Source of the DNA: a virus
Reading direction: 5' to 3' (one strand)
IMG/VR virus record: IMGVR_UViG_3300046819_000086
Coordinates: 1 to 39,396 of that record
DNA: 39,396 bases
The notes under the pieces are model-generated. The model searched no databases, was not told where the DNA came from, and saw only the letters and a program-made list of their open reading frames with translations. Of this stretch, positions 21,050-27,194 are shown one piece after another (positions within the stretch are counted from its first letter, which is position 1; each line of letters starts with the position of its first letter). Made by a program: the position numbers and the translations under genes.

Positions 21050-21193
21050 ATCTCATTCTCACTTACAGGGGAATTAAAATACTTTCTGTAGGCGATTGGT
21101 TATCGAAATTAACCCGCAATAGTACCTCGTTAAGGAAACTCGGCAGGTGGAGTCGTTAGGTCTTGAAGGTGAGATTTCAAGATTATACACCAT
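21050..21193 (+). ncRNA. 144-nt structured RNA between tRNA-Met and tRNA-Arg
   Basis: An 8-bp closing stem TCTCACTT (21057-21064) with AGGTGAGA (21167-21174) encloses about 100 bases. Inside are ACAG/CTGT (21065-21068 with 21086-21089), a compound hairpin GCG-ATT-GGTTA with TAACC-CGC (21092-21117), and ACCT/AGGT enclosing GTTAAGGAAACTCGG. This is a compact multibranch fold. No ORF is present. It is released if RNase P cuts before tRNA-Arg and 3' processing follows tRNA-Met. Confidence 0.65.
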
Positions 21194-21273
21194 ACCTCGT
21201 TAGCTCCAATTGGACTTAGAGCGAGCGGCTACGGACCGCAAGGTTGGGAGTTCGAATCTCTCACGGGGTGCCA
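21194..21273 (+). tRNA. tRNA-Arg (anticodon ACG)
   Basis: Acceptor ACCTCGT pairs with ACGGGGT. The anticodon stem is GCGG/CCGC with ACG at 21231-21233, which needs host TadA to make inosine. The D loop is large. Discriminator G and CCA are encoded. Confidence 0.92.
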
Positions 21274-21278
21274 GTAAT

Positions 21279-21352
21279 TTCCCAGTGGTGTAATGGCAGC
21301 ATACGGGTCTCCAAAACCCTTGGTCGCAGTTCGAGTCTGTGCTGGGAAGCCA
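21279..21352 (+). tRNA. tRNA-Trp (anticodon CCA)
   Basis: Acceptor TTCCCAG pairs with CTGGGAA. The anticodon stem is GGGT/ACCC with CCA at 21311-21313. Discriminator G and 3' CCA are encoded. Trp tRNAs are uncommon in phages. Confidence 0.94.
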
Positions 21353-21375
21353 ATTATTATAACAAGGAGTATGAA

Positions 21376-21849
21376 ATGCGTAAAGCAATTAATATCGATG
21401 AAGTGAAAGCATACATCGAATCGCAAGGCCCGAATACAAAGATTTATATCGGTGGTGATTCGGAACGCTTTGCTATCGGTAAAGATTGGTATGCAGATTA
21501 TACTCTTTGTGTAGTTGTTCACAAAGATGGAAATAACGGATGTAAGATTTTTGGTGAAGTTCAGAGAGAAAGAGTATTTGATACGAAGAAAGATAAACCT
21601 CGTATGCGGTTAATGACCGAAGTCTATAAAATCGCTGAACTATATCTTAAACTTGCAGAAGTGTTGGAAGACCGTGAAGTACAAGTTCACTTGGATATTA
21701 ACCCCAATGAAATGCACGGTTCGAGTTGCGTTATTAACGAAGCGGTTGGATATATTAGAGGTATGTGTAATGTAATACCGCTTGTTAAACCTAACGCATT
21801 TGCTGCCTCTTATGCCGCAGATAGATTGAAGGAAGTATTGGCAGCGTAG
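21376..21849 (+). CDS. YkuK-type RNase H-fold protein
   Basis: The protein has 157 residues from ATG 21376, preceded by AAGGAG; upstream in-frame codons lie inside tRNA-Arg/Trp and are rejected. IYIGGDSER (about residues 23-31) contains the first catalytic-type Asp of the RNase H fold. HLDINPNEMHGSSCVINEA then leads to KPNAFAASYAADR near the C-terminus, matching the YkuK (DUF458) pattern. The family is predicted to cleave nucleic acid, but substrates are unknown. It is encoded inside the tRNA array, so a role in maturing or trimming these RNAs is attractive but only inferred. Confidence 0.75.
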   Translation: MRKAINIDEVKAYIESQGPNTKIYIGGDSERFAIGKDWYADYTLCVVVHKDGNNGCKIFGEVQRERVFDTKKDKPRMRLMTEVYKIAELYLKLAEVLEDREVQVHLDINPNEMHGSSCVINEAVGYIRGMCNVIPLVKPNAFAASYAADRLKEVLAA

Positions 21850-21951
21850 TACAGACCCCCATGGGACACAAAGCATGGTGAAACAAAAGAGTGCGAGAAA
21901 GTAGAATGGCCAGTTCGAAAAGTTGGCGCCGGAAACATAACCGGCATTGAT
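21850..21951 (+). ncRNA. about 100-nt structured spacer RNA
   Basis: Two adjacent hairpins fill the 3' half: GCCAGTT/AGTTGGC with loop CGAAA (21909-21927) and GCCGG/CCGGC (21928-21932 with 21941-21945). Upstream, CATG repeats (about 21860 and 21875) can pair. There is no ORF. The element ends a few bases before tRNA-His. Confidence 0.5.
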
Positions 21952-22026
21952 GGAGTCGGTAGTTCAATGGTAGAACGGCGGATTGTGATTCCGTATATGA
22001 GGGTTCGATTCCCTTCCTTCTCCCCA
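21952..22026 (+). tRNA. tRNA-His (anticodon GTG)
   Basis: GTG is at 21985-21987 and the anticodon stem is GCGGA/TCCGT. The extra 5' G (21952) faces C73, the bacterial His identity pair. Two acceptor positions (T4-T69, C5-T68) are mismatched, which is unusual for a functional tRNA. CCA is encoded. Confidence 0.87.
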
Positions 22027-22028
22027 TC

Positions 22029-22102
22029 GGGTCTTTAGTTTAATGGTAGAACACCACTCTTACAAAGTGGATACGATAGTTCGATTCTATCAAGACCCAC
22101 CA
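22029..22102 (+). tRNA. tRNA-Val (anticodon TAC)
   Basis: Acceptor GGGTCTT pairs with AAGACCC. The anticodon stem is CCACT/AGTGG with TAC at 22061-22063. The encoded ACCA (22099-22102) is also the start of a perfect 19-bp stem with 22227-22245. Confidence 0.95.
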
Positions 22103-22245
22103 TAGGGAAGTGCATTACTGAATATACTTGGTTCAACTAGTCATTGTACCAACTACGTTCAAGTAGGGTAAAAATATGTAAGCACACCGTCAATTCGGTG
22201 GTTACATCTGCTGACTACAGTTCCTATAATGCACTTCCCTATGGT
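22099..22245 (+). ncRNA. structured RNA closed by a perfect 19-bp stem
   Basis: Bases 22099-22117 and 22227-22245 are exact reverse complements over 19 positions. The loop region folds further: TTGGT/ACCAA (22128-22132 with 22148-22152), CTAC/GTAG with a GTTCAA loop (near 22154-22167), and a tall hairpin ATGTAA-CACCG with CGGTG-TTACAT (22176-22207). The stem begins at the ACCA tail of tRNA-Val, so the tRNA 3' end and this RNA compete for the same bases. No protein-coding signal is visible. Confidence 0.75.
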
Positions 22246-22393
22246 AGGAGCAGAGTCCAGTGGGACGGACAACCAGAGATTAGTAGCGAAACACCGACCA
22301 TCAATCGGCGAGTAACGAAACATCTTTTTGGTAAACGGAGTGGCGGGACGGGGTGATGCCCAGATGTGTCCACACCGGCCATAACAATTTAAT
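22246..22393 (+). ncRNA. second structured segment before tRNA-Phe
   Basis: Smaller stems are GTCC/GGAC (22256-22267), CCGA/TCGG near 22306-22319, and GGTG/CACC enclosing ATGCCC and GTGTCC near 22350-22376. It directly continues the 19-bp hairpin element. Whether the two form one RNA is undecided. The + strand has only a weak ORF here, without a ribosome site. Confidence 0.4.
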
Positions 22394-22469
22394 GCAACTG
22401 TAGCTGATGTGGTCATAGCAGGCGGCTGAAGACCGTCGGAAGTTGGTTCGATTCCAACCGGTTGCACCA
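22394..22469 (+). tRNA. tRNA-Phe (anticodon GAA)
   Basis: Acceptor GCAACTG pairs with CGGTTGC. The anticodon stem is GGCGG/CCGTC with GAA at 22428-22430. CCA is encoded. Confidence 0.94.
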
Positions 22470-22470
22470 T

Positions 22471-22545
22471 GCTCCCATAGTTTGAACGGCAAAACAAATC
22501 CATGGTAAGGATTAGACGATGGTTCGACTCCACCTAGGAGCACCA
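22471..22545 (+). tRNA. tRNA-Thr (anticodon GGT)
   Basis: Acceptor GCTCCCA pairs with TAGGAGC (one C-A mismatch). The anticodon stem is AATCC/GGATT with GGT at 22504-22506. CCA is encoded. It lies one base after tRNA-Phe. Confidence 0.92.
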
Positions 22546-22546
22546 C

Positions 22547-22575
22547 TTGACATTATATAAGTGTTGTGTTAGTAT
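22547..22575 (+). promoter_or_regulatory. possible internal promoter of the tRNA array
   Basis: TTGACA (22547-22552) is a perfect -35. At 17 bases the -10 is only TAGTAT, and TATTAT lies three bases further on. It would reinforce transcription of tRNA-Arg(TCT) and what follows. This is a weak to moderate call. Confidence 0.45.
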
Positions 22576-22584
22576 TATATCTTT

Positions 22585-22661
<77 letters not shown>

Positions 22662-22664
22662 AAT

Positions 22665-22749
22665 GCGAGTGTGGTGAAATAGGTAAACACAAGAGACTTA
22701 AAATCTCTCGGCGAAGGCCTTGTCGGTTCGATTCCGACCACTCGCACCA
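22665..22749 (+). tRNA. tRNA-Leu (anticodon TAA)
   Basis: This class II tRNA has acceptor GCGAGTG with CACTCGC, TAA at 22699-22701, a normal long variable arm (CGGCGAAGGCCTT), and encoded CCA. It contrasts with the short-armed Leu(TAG) of the same array. Confidence 0.95.
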
Positions 22750-22766
22750 ATTTCTAGGAGAACAGT

Positions 22767-22895
22767 ATGCATGGTTTCATTGTTGGTTTGTTCGGTGGCA
22801 TGTTAATCACATACGCCTTCCTCCATCCAGAAACAGTAAAAATGTTATATGGTAAATTAGTGGTACAAGTAAAAAAATTATTCGGTAAGAAATAA
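22767..22895 (+). CDS. 42-residue single-pass membrane protein
   Basis: ATG 22767 follows TAGGAGAA. Residues 3-19 (GFIVGLFGGMLITYAFL) form one hydrophobic segment, followed by a short linker and a basic amphipathic helix (VKKLFGKK at the end). The basic tail suggests the C-terminus faces the cytoplasm. No family is recognised. Confidence 0.65.
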   Translation: MHGFIVGLFGGMLITYAFLHPETVKMLYGKLVVQVKKLFGKK

Positions 22896-22904
22896 CAAAA
22901 CGTA

Positions 22905-22933
22905 TTGACTCTAGCATACATATAGTGTACAAT
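22905..22933 (+). promoter_or_regulatory. sigma70-type promoter inside the tRNA array
   Basis: TTGACT (22905-22910) and TACAAT (22928-22933) are 17 bases apart. The predicted start is a few bases before tRNA-Gly (22948). It provides a second transcription entry for the distal array, which includes GroES and the initiator-like tRNA. Confidence 0.7.
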
Positions 22934-22947
22934 ATGTTTTTTTAAAT

Positions 22948-23021
22948 GCGGAAATAGTTTAGTGGTAAAATGAAACCTTGCCAAGGTTTAGTTGAGAGTT
23001 CGATTCTCTCTTTCCGCTCCA
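22948..23021 (+). tRNA. tRNA-Gly (anticodon GCC)
   Basis: Acceptor GCGGAAA pairs with TTTCCGC. The anticodon stem is AAACC/GGTTT with GCC at 22980-22982. CCA is encoded. Confidence 0.95.
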
Positions 23022-23038
23022 AGTTTCGGAGTTTTTTG

Positions 23039-23230
23039 ATGGTGAAATCTAAAAAGAAAAAAGAAGGAGTTGAAACTGTGTTGAAAGGTAATCATTTAAC
23101 AGTTACAACTAAACCTAACGGTTCCGTAAATCTTTCTTGGGATTGGGATGCTTTGTTAAAAGAAGTTGTGCAAGCAACCGCAGTCGGTCAACCGGTCAAA
23201 AAAGAAACAAAGAAAAAAACAAAGAAGTAA
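23039..23230 (+). CDS. small lysine-rich hypothetical protein
   Basis: The protein has 63 residues from ATG 23039 with a GGAG site; the longer reading would start inside tRNA-Gly. Lysine clusters at both ends (VKSKKKKEG and KKETKKKTKK) flank a short central domain (GNHLTVTTKPNGSVNLSWDW, then a helix LLKEVVQATAV). Nucleic-acid binding is plausible from charge. The stop is one base before tRNA-Thr. Confidence 0.6.
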   Translation: MVKSKKKKEGVETVLKGNHLTVTTKPNGSVNLSWDWDALLKEVVQATAVGQPVKKETKKKTKK

Positions 23231-23231
23231 C

Positions 23232-23307
23232 GCTGCTTTAGCTCAGTTGGTAGAGCAACTGATTTGTAATCAGTAGGTCGTCAGTTCGAATCCGACAAGC
23301 AGCACCA
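23232..23307 (+). tRNA. tRNA-Thr (anticodon TGT)
   Basis: Acceptor GCTGCTT pairs with AAGCAGC. The anticodon stem is ACTGA/TCAGT with TGT at 23265-23267. CCA is encoded. A structured RNA starts at the very next base. Confidence 0.95.
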
Positions 23308-23547
23308 AACCGATCATCCTGGTTATGGGGTGGTAGAATGTGCAGAGTTTCGTGTTCTTTGCATATTTGACTGTGAATTAACACAGCCTGTTACATGATA
23401 GTACCTAACTGCCCATCGGTTAGGATTACGAAACAATATCCTGTGGGGGTTCTTGCTAGATATAGGGTGGGCCGATTCAATGCGGTGGTTTCTAACAGAG
23501 TGGATGTCCAATTCACTTCCTAGTGGGAATCTAGGTCACCGCTCCAT
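23308..23547 (+). ncRNA. 240-nt two-domain structured RNA between tRNA-Thr and tRNA-Asn
   Basis: Domain 1 is closed by AACCGAT (23308-23314) with ATCGGTT (23415-23421). It holds CATCC/GGGTG, TGCAGAG/CTTTGCA and CTGTG/CACAG hairpins. A linker hairpin AGGAT/ATCCT follows (about 23422-23442). Domain 2 is closed by GCGGTG (23482-23487) with CACCGC (23537-23542) and contains CCTAG/CTAGG (23519-23523 with 23531-23535). The RNA abuts tRNA-Thr and ends five bases before tRNA-Asn, so processing of both tRNAs would release it. No known RNA family is recognised. Confidence 0.7.
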
Positions 23548-23622
23548 TCCCCAGTAGCTCAGCGGTAGAGTAGTTGACTGTTAATCAATTGGTCCGTGGT
23601 TCGATCCCACGCTGGGGAGCCA
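23548..23622 (+). tRNA. tRNA-Asn (anticodon GTT)
   Basis: Acceptor TCCCCAG pairs with CTGGGGA. The anticodon stem is GTTGA/TCAAT with GTT at 23580-23582. Discriminator G and CCA are encoded. Confidence 0.95.
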
Positions 23623-23641
23623 AACAACTAGAAAGGTAATT

Positions 23642-23884
23642 ATGATTCGCCCATTGAGTAATAAGGTTATTGTTGAACGTATTGCATCAGAAAAAGAATC
23701 TTCAGGCGGTATCATCCTGAAATACACAGATGGTCCAGACAAAGCAAAGATTATTGCAATTGGTCCTGATGTGACAGAAGTTGCTGTTGGTGAAATTGCT
23801 CTTATCAATTGGAACAAAGCAAGTAAAGCTGAAGGCGAAACATATGTAGTATCTGTAGAAGAAATTGTTTTCATCTACGAATGA
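23642..23884 (+). CDS. groES: GroES-like co-chaperonin
   Basis: This 80-residue protein opens with IRPLSNKVIVERI, the Cpn10 start. The mobile loop EKESSGGIILKY (about residues 17-28) carries GGIIL, the tripeptide region that docks to GroEL. It lacks part of the roof hairpin and is shorter than E. coli GroES (97) and T4 gp31 (111). In T4 the phage co-chaperonin is needed for folding gp23. It is encoded inside the tRNA array and ends five bases before the initiator-like tRNA. Confidence 0.9.
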   Translation: MIRPLSNKVIVERIASEKESSGGIILKYTDGPDKAKIIAIGPDVTEVAVGEIALINWNKASKAEGETYVVSVEEIVFIYE

Positions 23885-23889
23885 TTGAT

Positions 23890-23963
23890 AGCGGGTTAGA
23901 TTAAAGGTAAATCACTGGACTCATAATCCAGAGCTGTTGGTTCGACTCCTTCACCCGCAACCA
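23890..23963 (+). tRNA. initiator-like tRNA-fMet (anticodon CAT)
   Basis: CAT is at 23922-23924. Position 1-72 is a mismatch (A-A), the D stem has A11-T24, and the anticodon stem is CTGGA/TCCAG with two of the three G-C pairs. The 3' end CCGCAACCA is like E. coli tRNA-fMet. The first two traits are hallmarks of bacterial initiators. The T stem has two T-T mismatches, which may make automatic callers miss or down-score it. Confidence 0.82.
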
Positions 23964-23969
23964 AACAAA

Positions 23970-24043
23970 GCGGCGGTAGTTTAATGGTAAAACTGAAGAT
24001 TTCCAATCTTCTGTCCTGAGTTCGATTCTCAGTCGCCGCTCCA
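23970..24043 (+). tRNA. tRNA-Gly (anticodon TCC)
   Basis: Acceptor GCGGCGG pairs with TCGCCGC. The anticodon stem is GAAGA/TCTTC with TCC at 24002-24004. CCA is encoded. It is the last tRNA of the array. Confidence 0.95.
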
Positions 24044-24059
24044 CTTACCTGGAGATATT

Positions 24060-24371
24060 ATGGAAATTATTGCACTTAAGTTAGTCACCGGCGAAGATGT
24101 ATTAGGTGAAGTAGAATCACAATCTGAATCCGAATTTGTTATCGTAAACCCAGTTGGTATTGCAATCGTAAGAGACAAAAATGGCAATCCAAATGTAGGT
24201 TTCGCACCATTCCCAATTCACGCAGAACAAAAAACGGATGCAACCGTAGTGCTTGCAAAAAAACACGTGGTGTATTATTATACCCCTGCTGAAGATTTCA
24301 TTACAAACTACAATCAAATCTTTGGTTCGGGCATCGTTCTTCCACCAGAAAAGAAACTTATCACAGGATAA
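24060..24371 (+). CDS. small Sm-like-fold protein upstream of DNA polymerase
   Basis: This 103-residue protein follows a GGAG site. It opens with EIIALKLVTGEDVLGEVESQ, the same L-x-x-G-x-D-x-x-G-x-V pattern as the protein at 6782-7147. A Pro-rich middle (NPNVGFAPFPIHA) and a C-terminal helical tail (EDFITNYNQIFGSG) follow. The function is unknown. Location three bases before the polymerase start suggests co-expression with the replication genes. Confidence 0.6.
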   Translation: MEIIALKLVTGEDVLGEVESQSESEFVIVNPVGIAIVRDKNGNPNVGFAPFPIHAEQKTDATVVLAKKHVVYYYTPAEDFITNYNQIFGSGIVLPPEKKLITG

Positions 24372-24374
24372 ATC

Positions 24375-26933
24375 TTGAGCAATTTCTACACTAATGTACA
24401 AACCTACGGTAGTAACATTCTCTACCGTGGGATTATGAACGGCAAAAGAGTAAAAGAGAAGGTCGAATATTCACCTTCTCTTTTCATTCCAGCAAAGCGT
24501 ATCACCAATGTAACATCTCTTGATGGTGATTATCTGGAAGAAAAGACATTCGGTAATATCCGAGAAGCACGAGACTATATCAAGAAGTTTGACGGCATTT
24601 CTAATGCCACCAAAATCTATGGACAAACTCGTTTCGAATATGCTTTCATTGCAGACCAACACAAAGGTATGGTTGAATGGGATCAAGATAAGATCCTGAT
24701 TGCAAATATCGATATCGAAGTTGGTTCAGAAAATGGTTTCCCTGACCCATATCAAGCAAATGAGCCTATCACCGCAATTGGTGTGAAGTATTTTGGTGGC
24801 AAAATGTTTGTGTTTGGTTGTGGTGACTATGACCACAAACTTGATGAAAGCAATGCCGGTGTTGATGTAACGTATGTGAAATGCAAAGATGAATGGACTC
24901 TTTGCAAACGATTCATGGAACTCTGGACCAAAAAGTGTCCAGATGTTATCACTGGTTGGAACACCAAGTTCTTCGATATTCCCTATTTGATTAATCGTTT
25001 TCGCCGTATTCTCGGTGAACCTGATATGAAGAAACTTTCGCCGTGGAATAATATCGGTGAACGTAAGACTACAATCAATGGTCGAGAAATGATTGCATAT
25101 TCCATTCTCGGTGTTGAATCGTTAGACTATATCGAATTATACAAATGGTACGCACCTGGTGGTAAGTCACAAGAATCATATCGCCTTGATAATATCGCCA
25201 ATGTAGAAATTGGTGAGAACAAACTATCATATGATGAATTCGACAACTTACACCAATTGTATCGGTTGAATCACCAAAAGTTTATTGAGTATAATATCAA
25301 GGACGTTTTGCTTGTTGAACGACTTGAAGATAAACTGAAGTTGGTTGAATTGGCTCTGACTCTCGCCTACGACACAAAGTGCAATTATGAAGATGTGTTT
25401 GCACAAACTCGTATGTGGGATTCGATGACCTATGCGTATCTGTTGGAACGTAACATCATCGTTCCTCCACGTGAAGTCAAAGATAAAGATGCAGCATTCG
25501 AAGGTGCATATGTCAAAGAACCACAAGTTGGTTTGCATCCGTGGGTTGCATCGTTTGACTTGAACAGTCTGTATCCTCACTTGATGATGCAATATAATAT
25601 CAGTCCAGAAACATTGATCGAACCACAAAATTACACACCAGAAATGCGTGAGATTATTTCACAAGGTGTTTCTGTTGATGGCATGTTGGCAAAACAAGTT
25701 GATACTTCTAAACTGGTTAATGCCACAATGACACCTAACGGTCAATTCTTCCGTACGGACATCCAAGGTTTCTTGCCTAAGATGTTGGAAGATATGTATG
25801 AAGATCGTAAGAAGTTCAAGAAGATGATGCTTAATGCAAAACAGGAATACGAAAATGAAACCGATGAAAGTAAGAAGTATGATATTGAGAAGAAGATCGC
25901 TAGATTTGACAATCTGCAGCTTGCTAAAAAAGTTTCTCTCAATTCTGCTTATGGTGCTCTTGGCTCCCAGTATTTTCGTTTTTATGATTTACGTATGGCT
26001 CTTGGTGTTACTACGGCTGGTCAACTCTCTATTCGATGGATCGAAGCAAAAATCAACCAATGGATGAATAAACTCATTGGTGGTGATGTAAAAGATTATG
26101 TCATTGCCTCTGATACCGATTCGATTTACCTACGCATGGGTGAATTGGTGGATAAGTTTATCAAAGACCAATCAGACAAAAACAAAGTCATTGCTCTCAT
26201 GGATAAAATCTGTGAAGAAAAGATCCAGCCATACATTGATAAATCATATCAAGAATTGGCAGATTATGTTCACGCATATGACCAAAAGATGCAGATGAAA
26301 CGTGAGGGTCTTTCCGACAAAGGTATCTGGACTGCGAAGAAGCGTTACATTCTCAATGTGTATAACAATGAGGGTGTTCAATATGCCGAACCAAAACTCA
26401 AGGTCATGGGTCTTGAAATGGTTAAATCTTCCACTCCGTCTTTCATTCGTACCAAGATGAAAGAAACTATCAATCTGATGGTTACCGCAACAGAAGATGA
26501 CATCCATACGTTTATTGCCAATTTGAGAGAAGAATTCAATAAGTTGCCACCAGAAGAAATATCGTTTCCTCGTGGTTGTAATGGCTTGAAAAACTATGCC
26601 GACTCTGTTACACTATACAAAAAAGGTACACCGATTCATGTTCGTGGTGCGATTCTATATAATCATAATCTGAAGCAAATGGGTCTGGATAAAAAATATC
26701 CGATGATTCAAGAAGGCGAGAAGTTGAAATTCTCTTACCTGAAGATGCCAAACCCATTTAAAGACGATGTGATTTCATATCCGTCTCGTTTACCACCAGA
26801 GTTTGGTTTACAAGAATATATTGATTATGATACACAATTTGAAAAGACTTATCTTGAACCAATCAAAACAATCCTAGATTGCATCAATTGGAAACACGAA
26901 AAGACAAGTTCGTTATTGGATTTTTTTAATTAA
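24375..26933 (+). CDS. 43: DNA polymerase gp43 (family B)
   Basis: This is an 852-residue enzyme (T4: 898). The TTG start at 24375 is chosen because the conserved N-terminus NFYTNVQTYGSNILYRG begins there. The exonuclease domain has DIEVGS near residue 113, NTKFFDIPYL near 197 and YNIKDVLLVE near 310. The polymerase domain has motif A DLNSLYPHL near 394, motif B KKVSLNSAYG near 517, motif C ASDTDS near 577, and KKRY near 655. The end SLLDFFN is a clamp-binding tail for gp45. No intein or split is present. Confidence 0.97.
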   Translation: MSNFYTNVQTYGSNILYRGIMNGKRVKEKVEYSPSLFIPAKRITNVTSLDGDYLEEKTFGNIREARDYIKKFDGISNATKIYGQTRFEYAFIADQHKGMVEWDQDKILIANIDIEVGSENGFPDPYQANEPITAIGVKYFGGKMFVFGCGDYDHKLDESNAGVDVTYVKCKDEWTLCKRFMELWTKKCPDVITGWNTKFFDIPYLINRFRRILGEPDMKKLSPWNNIGERKTTINGREMIAYSILGVESLDYIELYKWYAPGGKSQESYRLDNIANVEIGENKLSYDEFDNLHQLYRLNHQKFIEYNIKDVLLVERLEDKLKLVELALTLAYDTKCNYEDVFAQTRMWDSMTYAYLLERNIIVPPREVKDKDAAFEGAYVKEPQVGLHPWVASFDLNSLYPHLMMQYNISPETLIEPQNYTPEMREIISQGVSVDGMLAKQVDTSKLVNATMTPNGQFFRTDIQGFLPKMLEDMYEDRKKFKKMMLNAKQEYENETDESKKYDIEKKIARFDNLQLAKKVSLNSAYGALGSQYFRFYDLRMALGVTTAGQLSIRWIEAKINQWMNKLIGGDVKDYVIASDTDSIYLRMGELVDKFIKDQSDKNKVIALMDKICEEKIQPYIDKSYQELADYVHAYDQKMQMKREGLSDKGIWTAKKRYILNVYNNEGVQYAEPKLKVMGLEMVKSSTPSFIRTKMKETINLMVTATEDDIHTFIANLREEFNKLPPEEISFPRGCNGLKNYADSVTLYKKGTPIHVRGAILYNHNLKQMGLDKKYPMIQEGEKLKFSYLKMPNPFKDDVISYPSRLPPEFGLQEYIDYDTQFEKTYLEPIKTILDCINWKHEKTSSLLDFFN

Positions 26934-26942
26934 GGAGTTAAC

Positions 26943-27194
26943 ATGAAAGTTCTAAAATTCTCAGCTGCGTGGTGTGGTCCTTGTAAAGCTCTCAGTCAAA
27001 CTATTGAAAAGTATTACAAGGGAGAAGTTCCTATTGAAGAAATTGATATTGACCAAGATCGCCAACGTGCCACTGATATGGGTGTGCGTGGTGTTCCAAC
27101 TTGTGTGCTTCTTGATGATAATGGTGTAGAGATTAACCGCAAAGTCGGTATGATGATGATTGATGAATTTGATAAATTCGTAAAGGGTGAGTAA
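26943..27194 (+). CDS. thioredoxin-like protein
   Basis: This 83-residue protein has AAWCGPCKAL with the redox-active CGPC (about residues 11-14) and the cis-proline segment GVRGVPTCV. It is shorter than E. coli thioredoxin but keeps the core. It may supply electrons to a phage ribonucleotide reductase not in this window. The ribosome site AAGGAG precedes it, and it overlaps the uvsX start by one base. Confidence 0.9.
   Translation: MKVLKFSAAWCGPCKALSQTIEKYYKGEVPIEEIDIDQDRQRATDMGVRGVPTCVLLDDNGVEINRKVGMMMIDEFDKFVKGE

Noticed and set aside
21131-21145. GTTAAGGAAACTCGG resembles a conserved 23S rRNA segment
   Set aside because: It is short, has an extra A, and no flanking rRNA similarity is visible; chance within a structured RNA.
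22144-22356. Plus-strand 70-codon ORF across the 19-bp hairpin RNA
   Set aside because: It has no ribosome site, crosses strong stems, and the peptide is compositionally odd; the region is better explained as RNA.
23378-23410. TTGACT-like -35 followed by AT-rich bases in the 240-nt RNA
   Set aside because: No acceptable -10 hexamer exists at 16-18 bases, and the bases are part of a CTGTG/CACAG hairpin.
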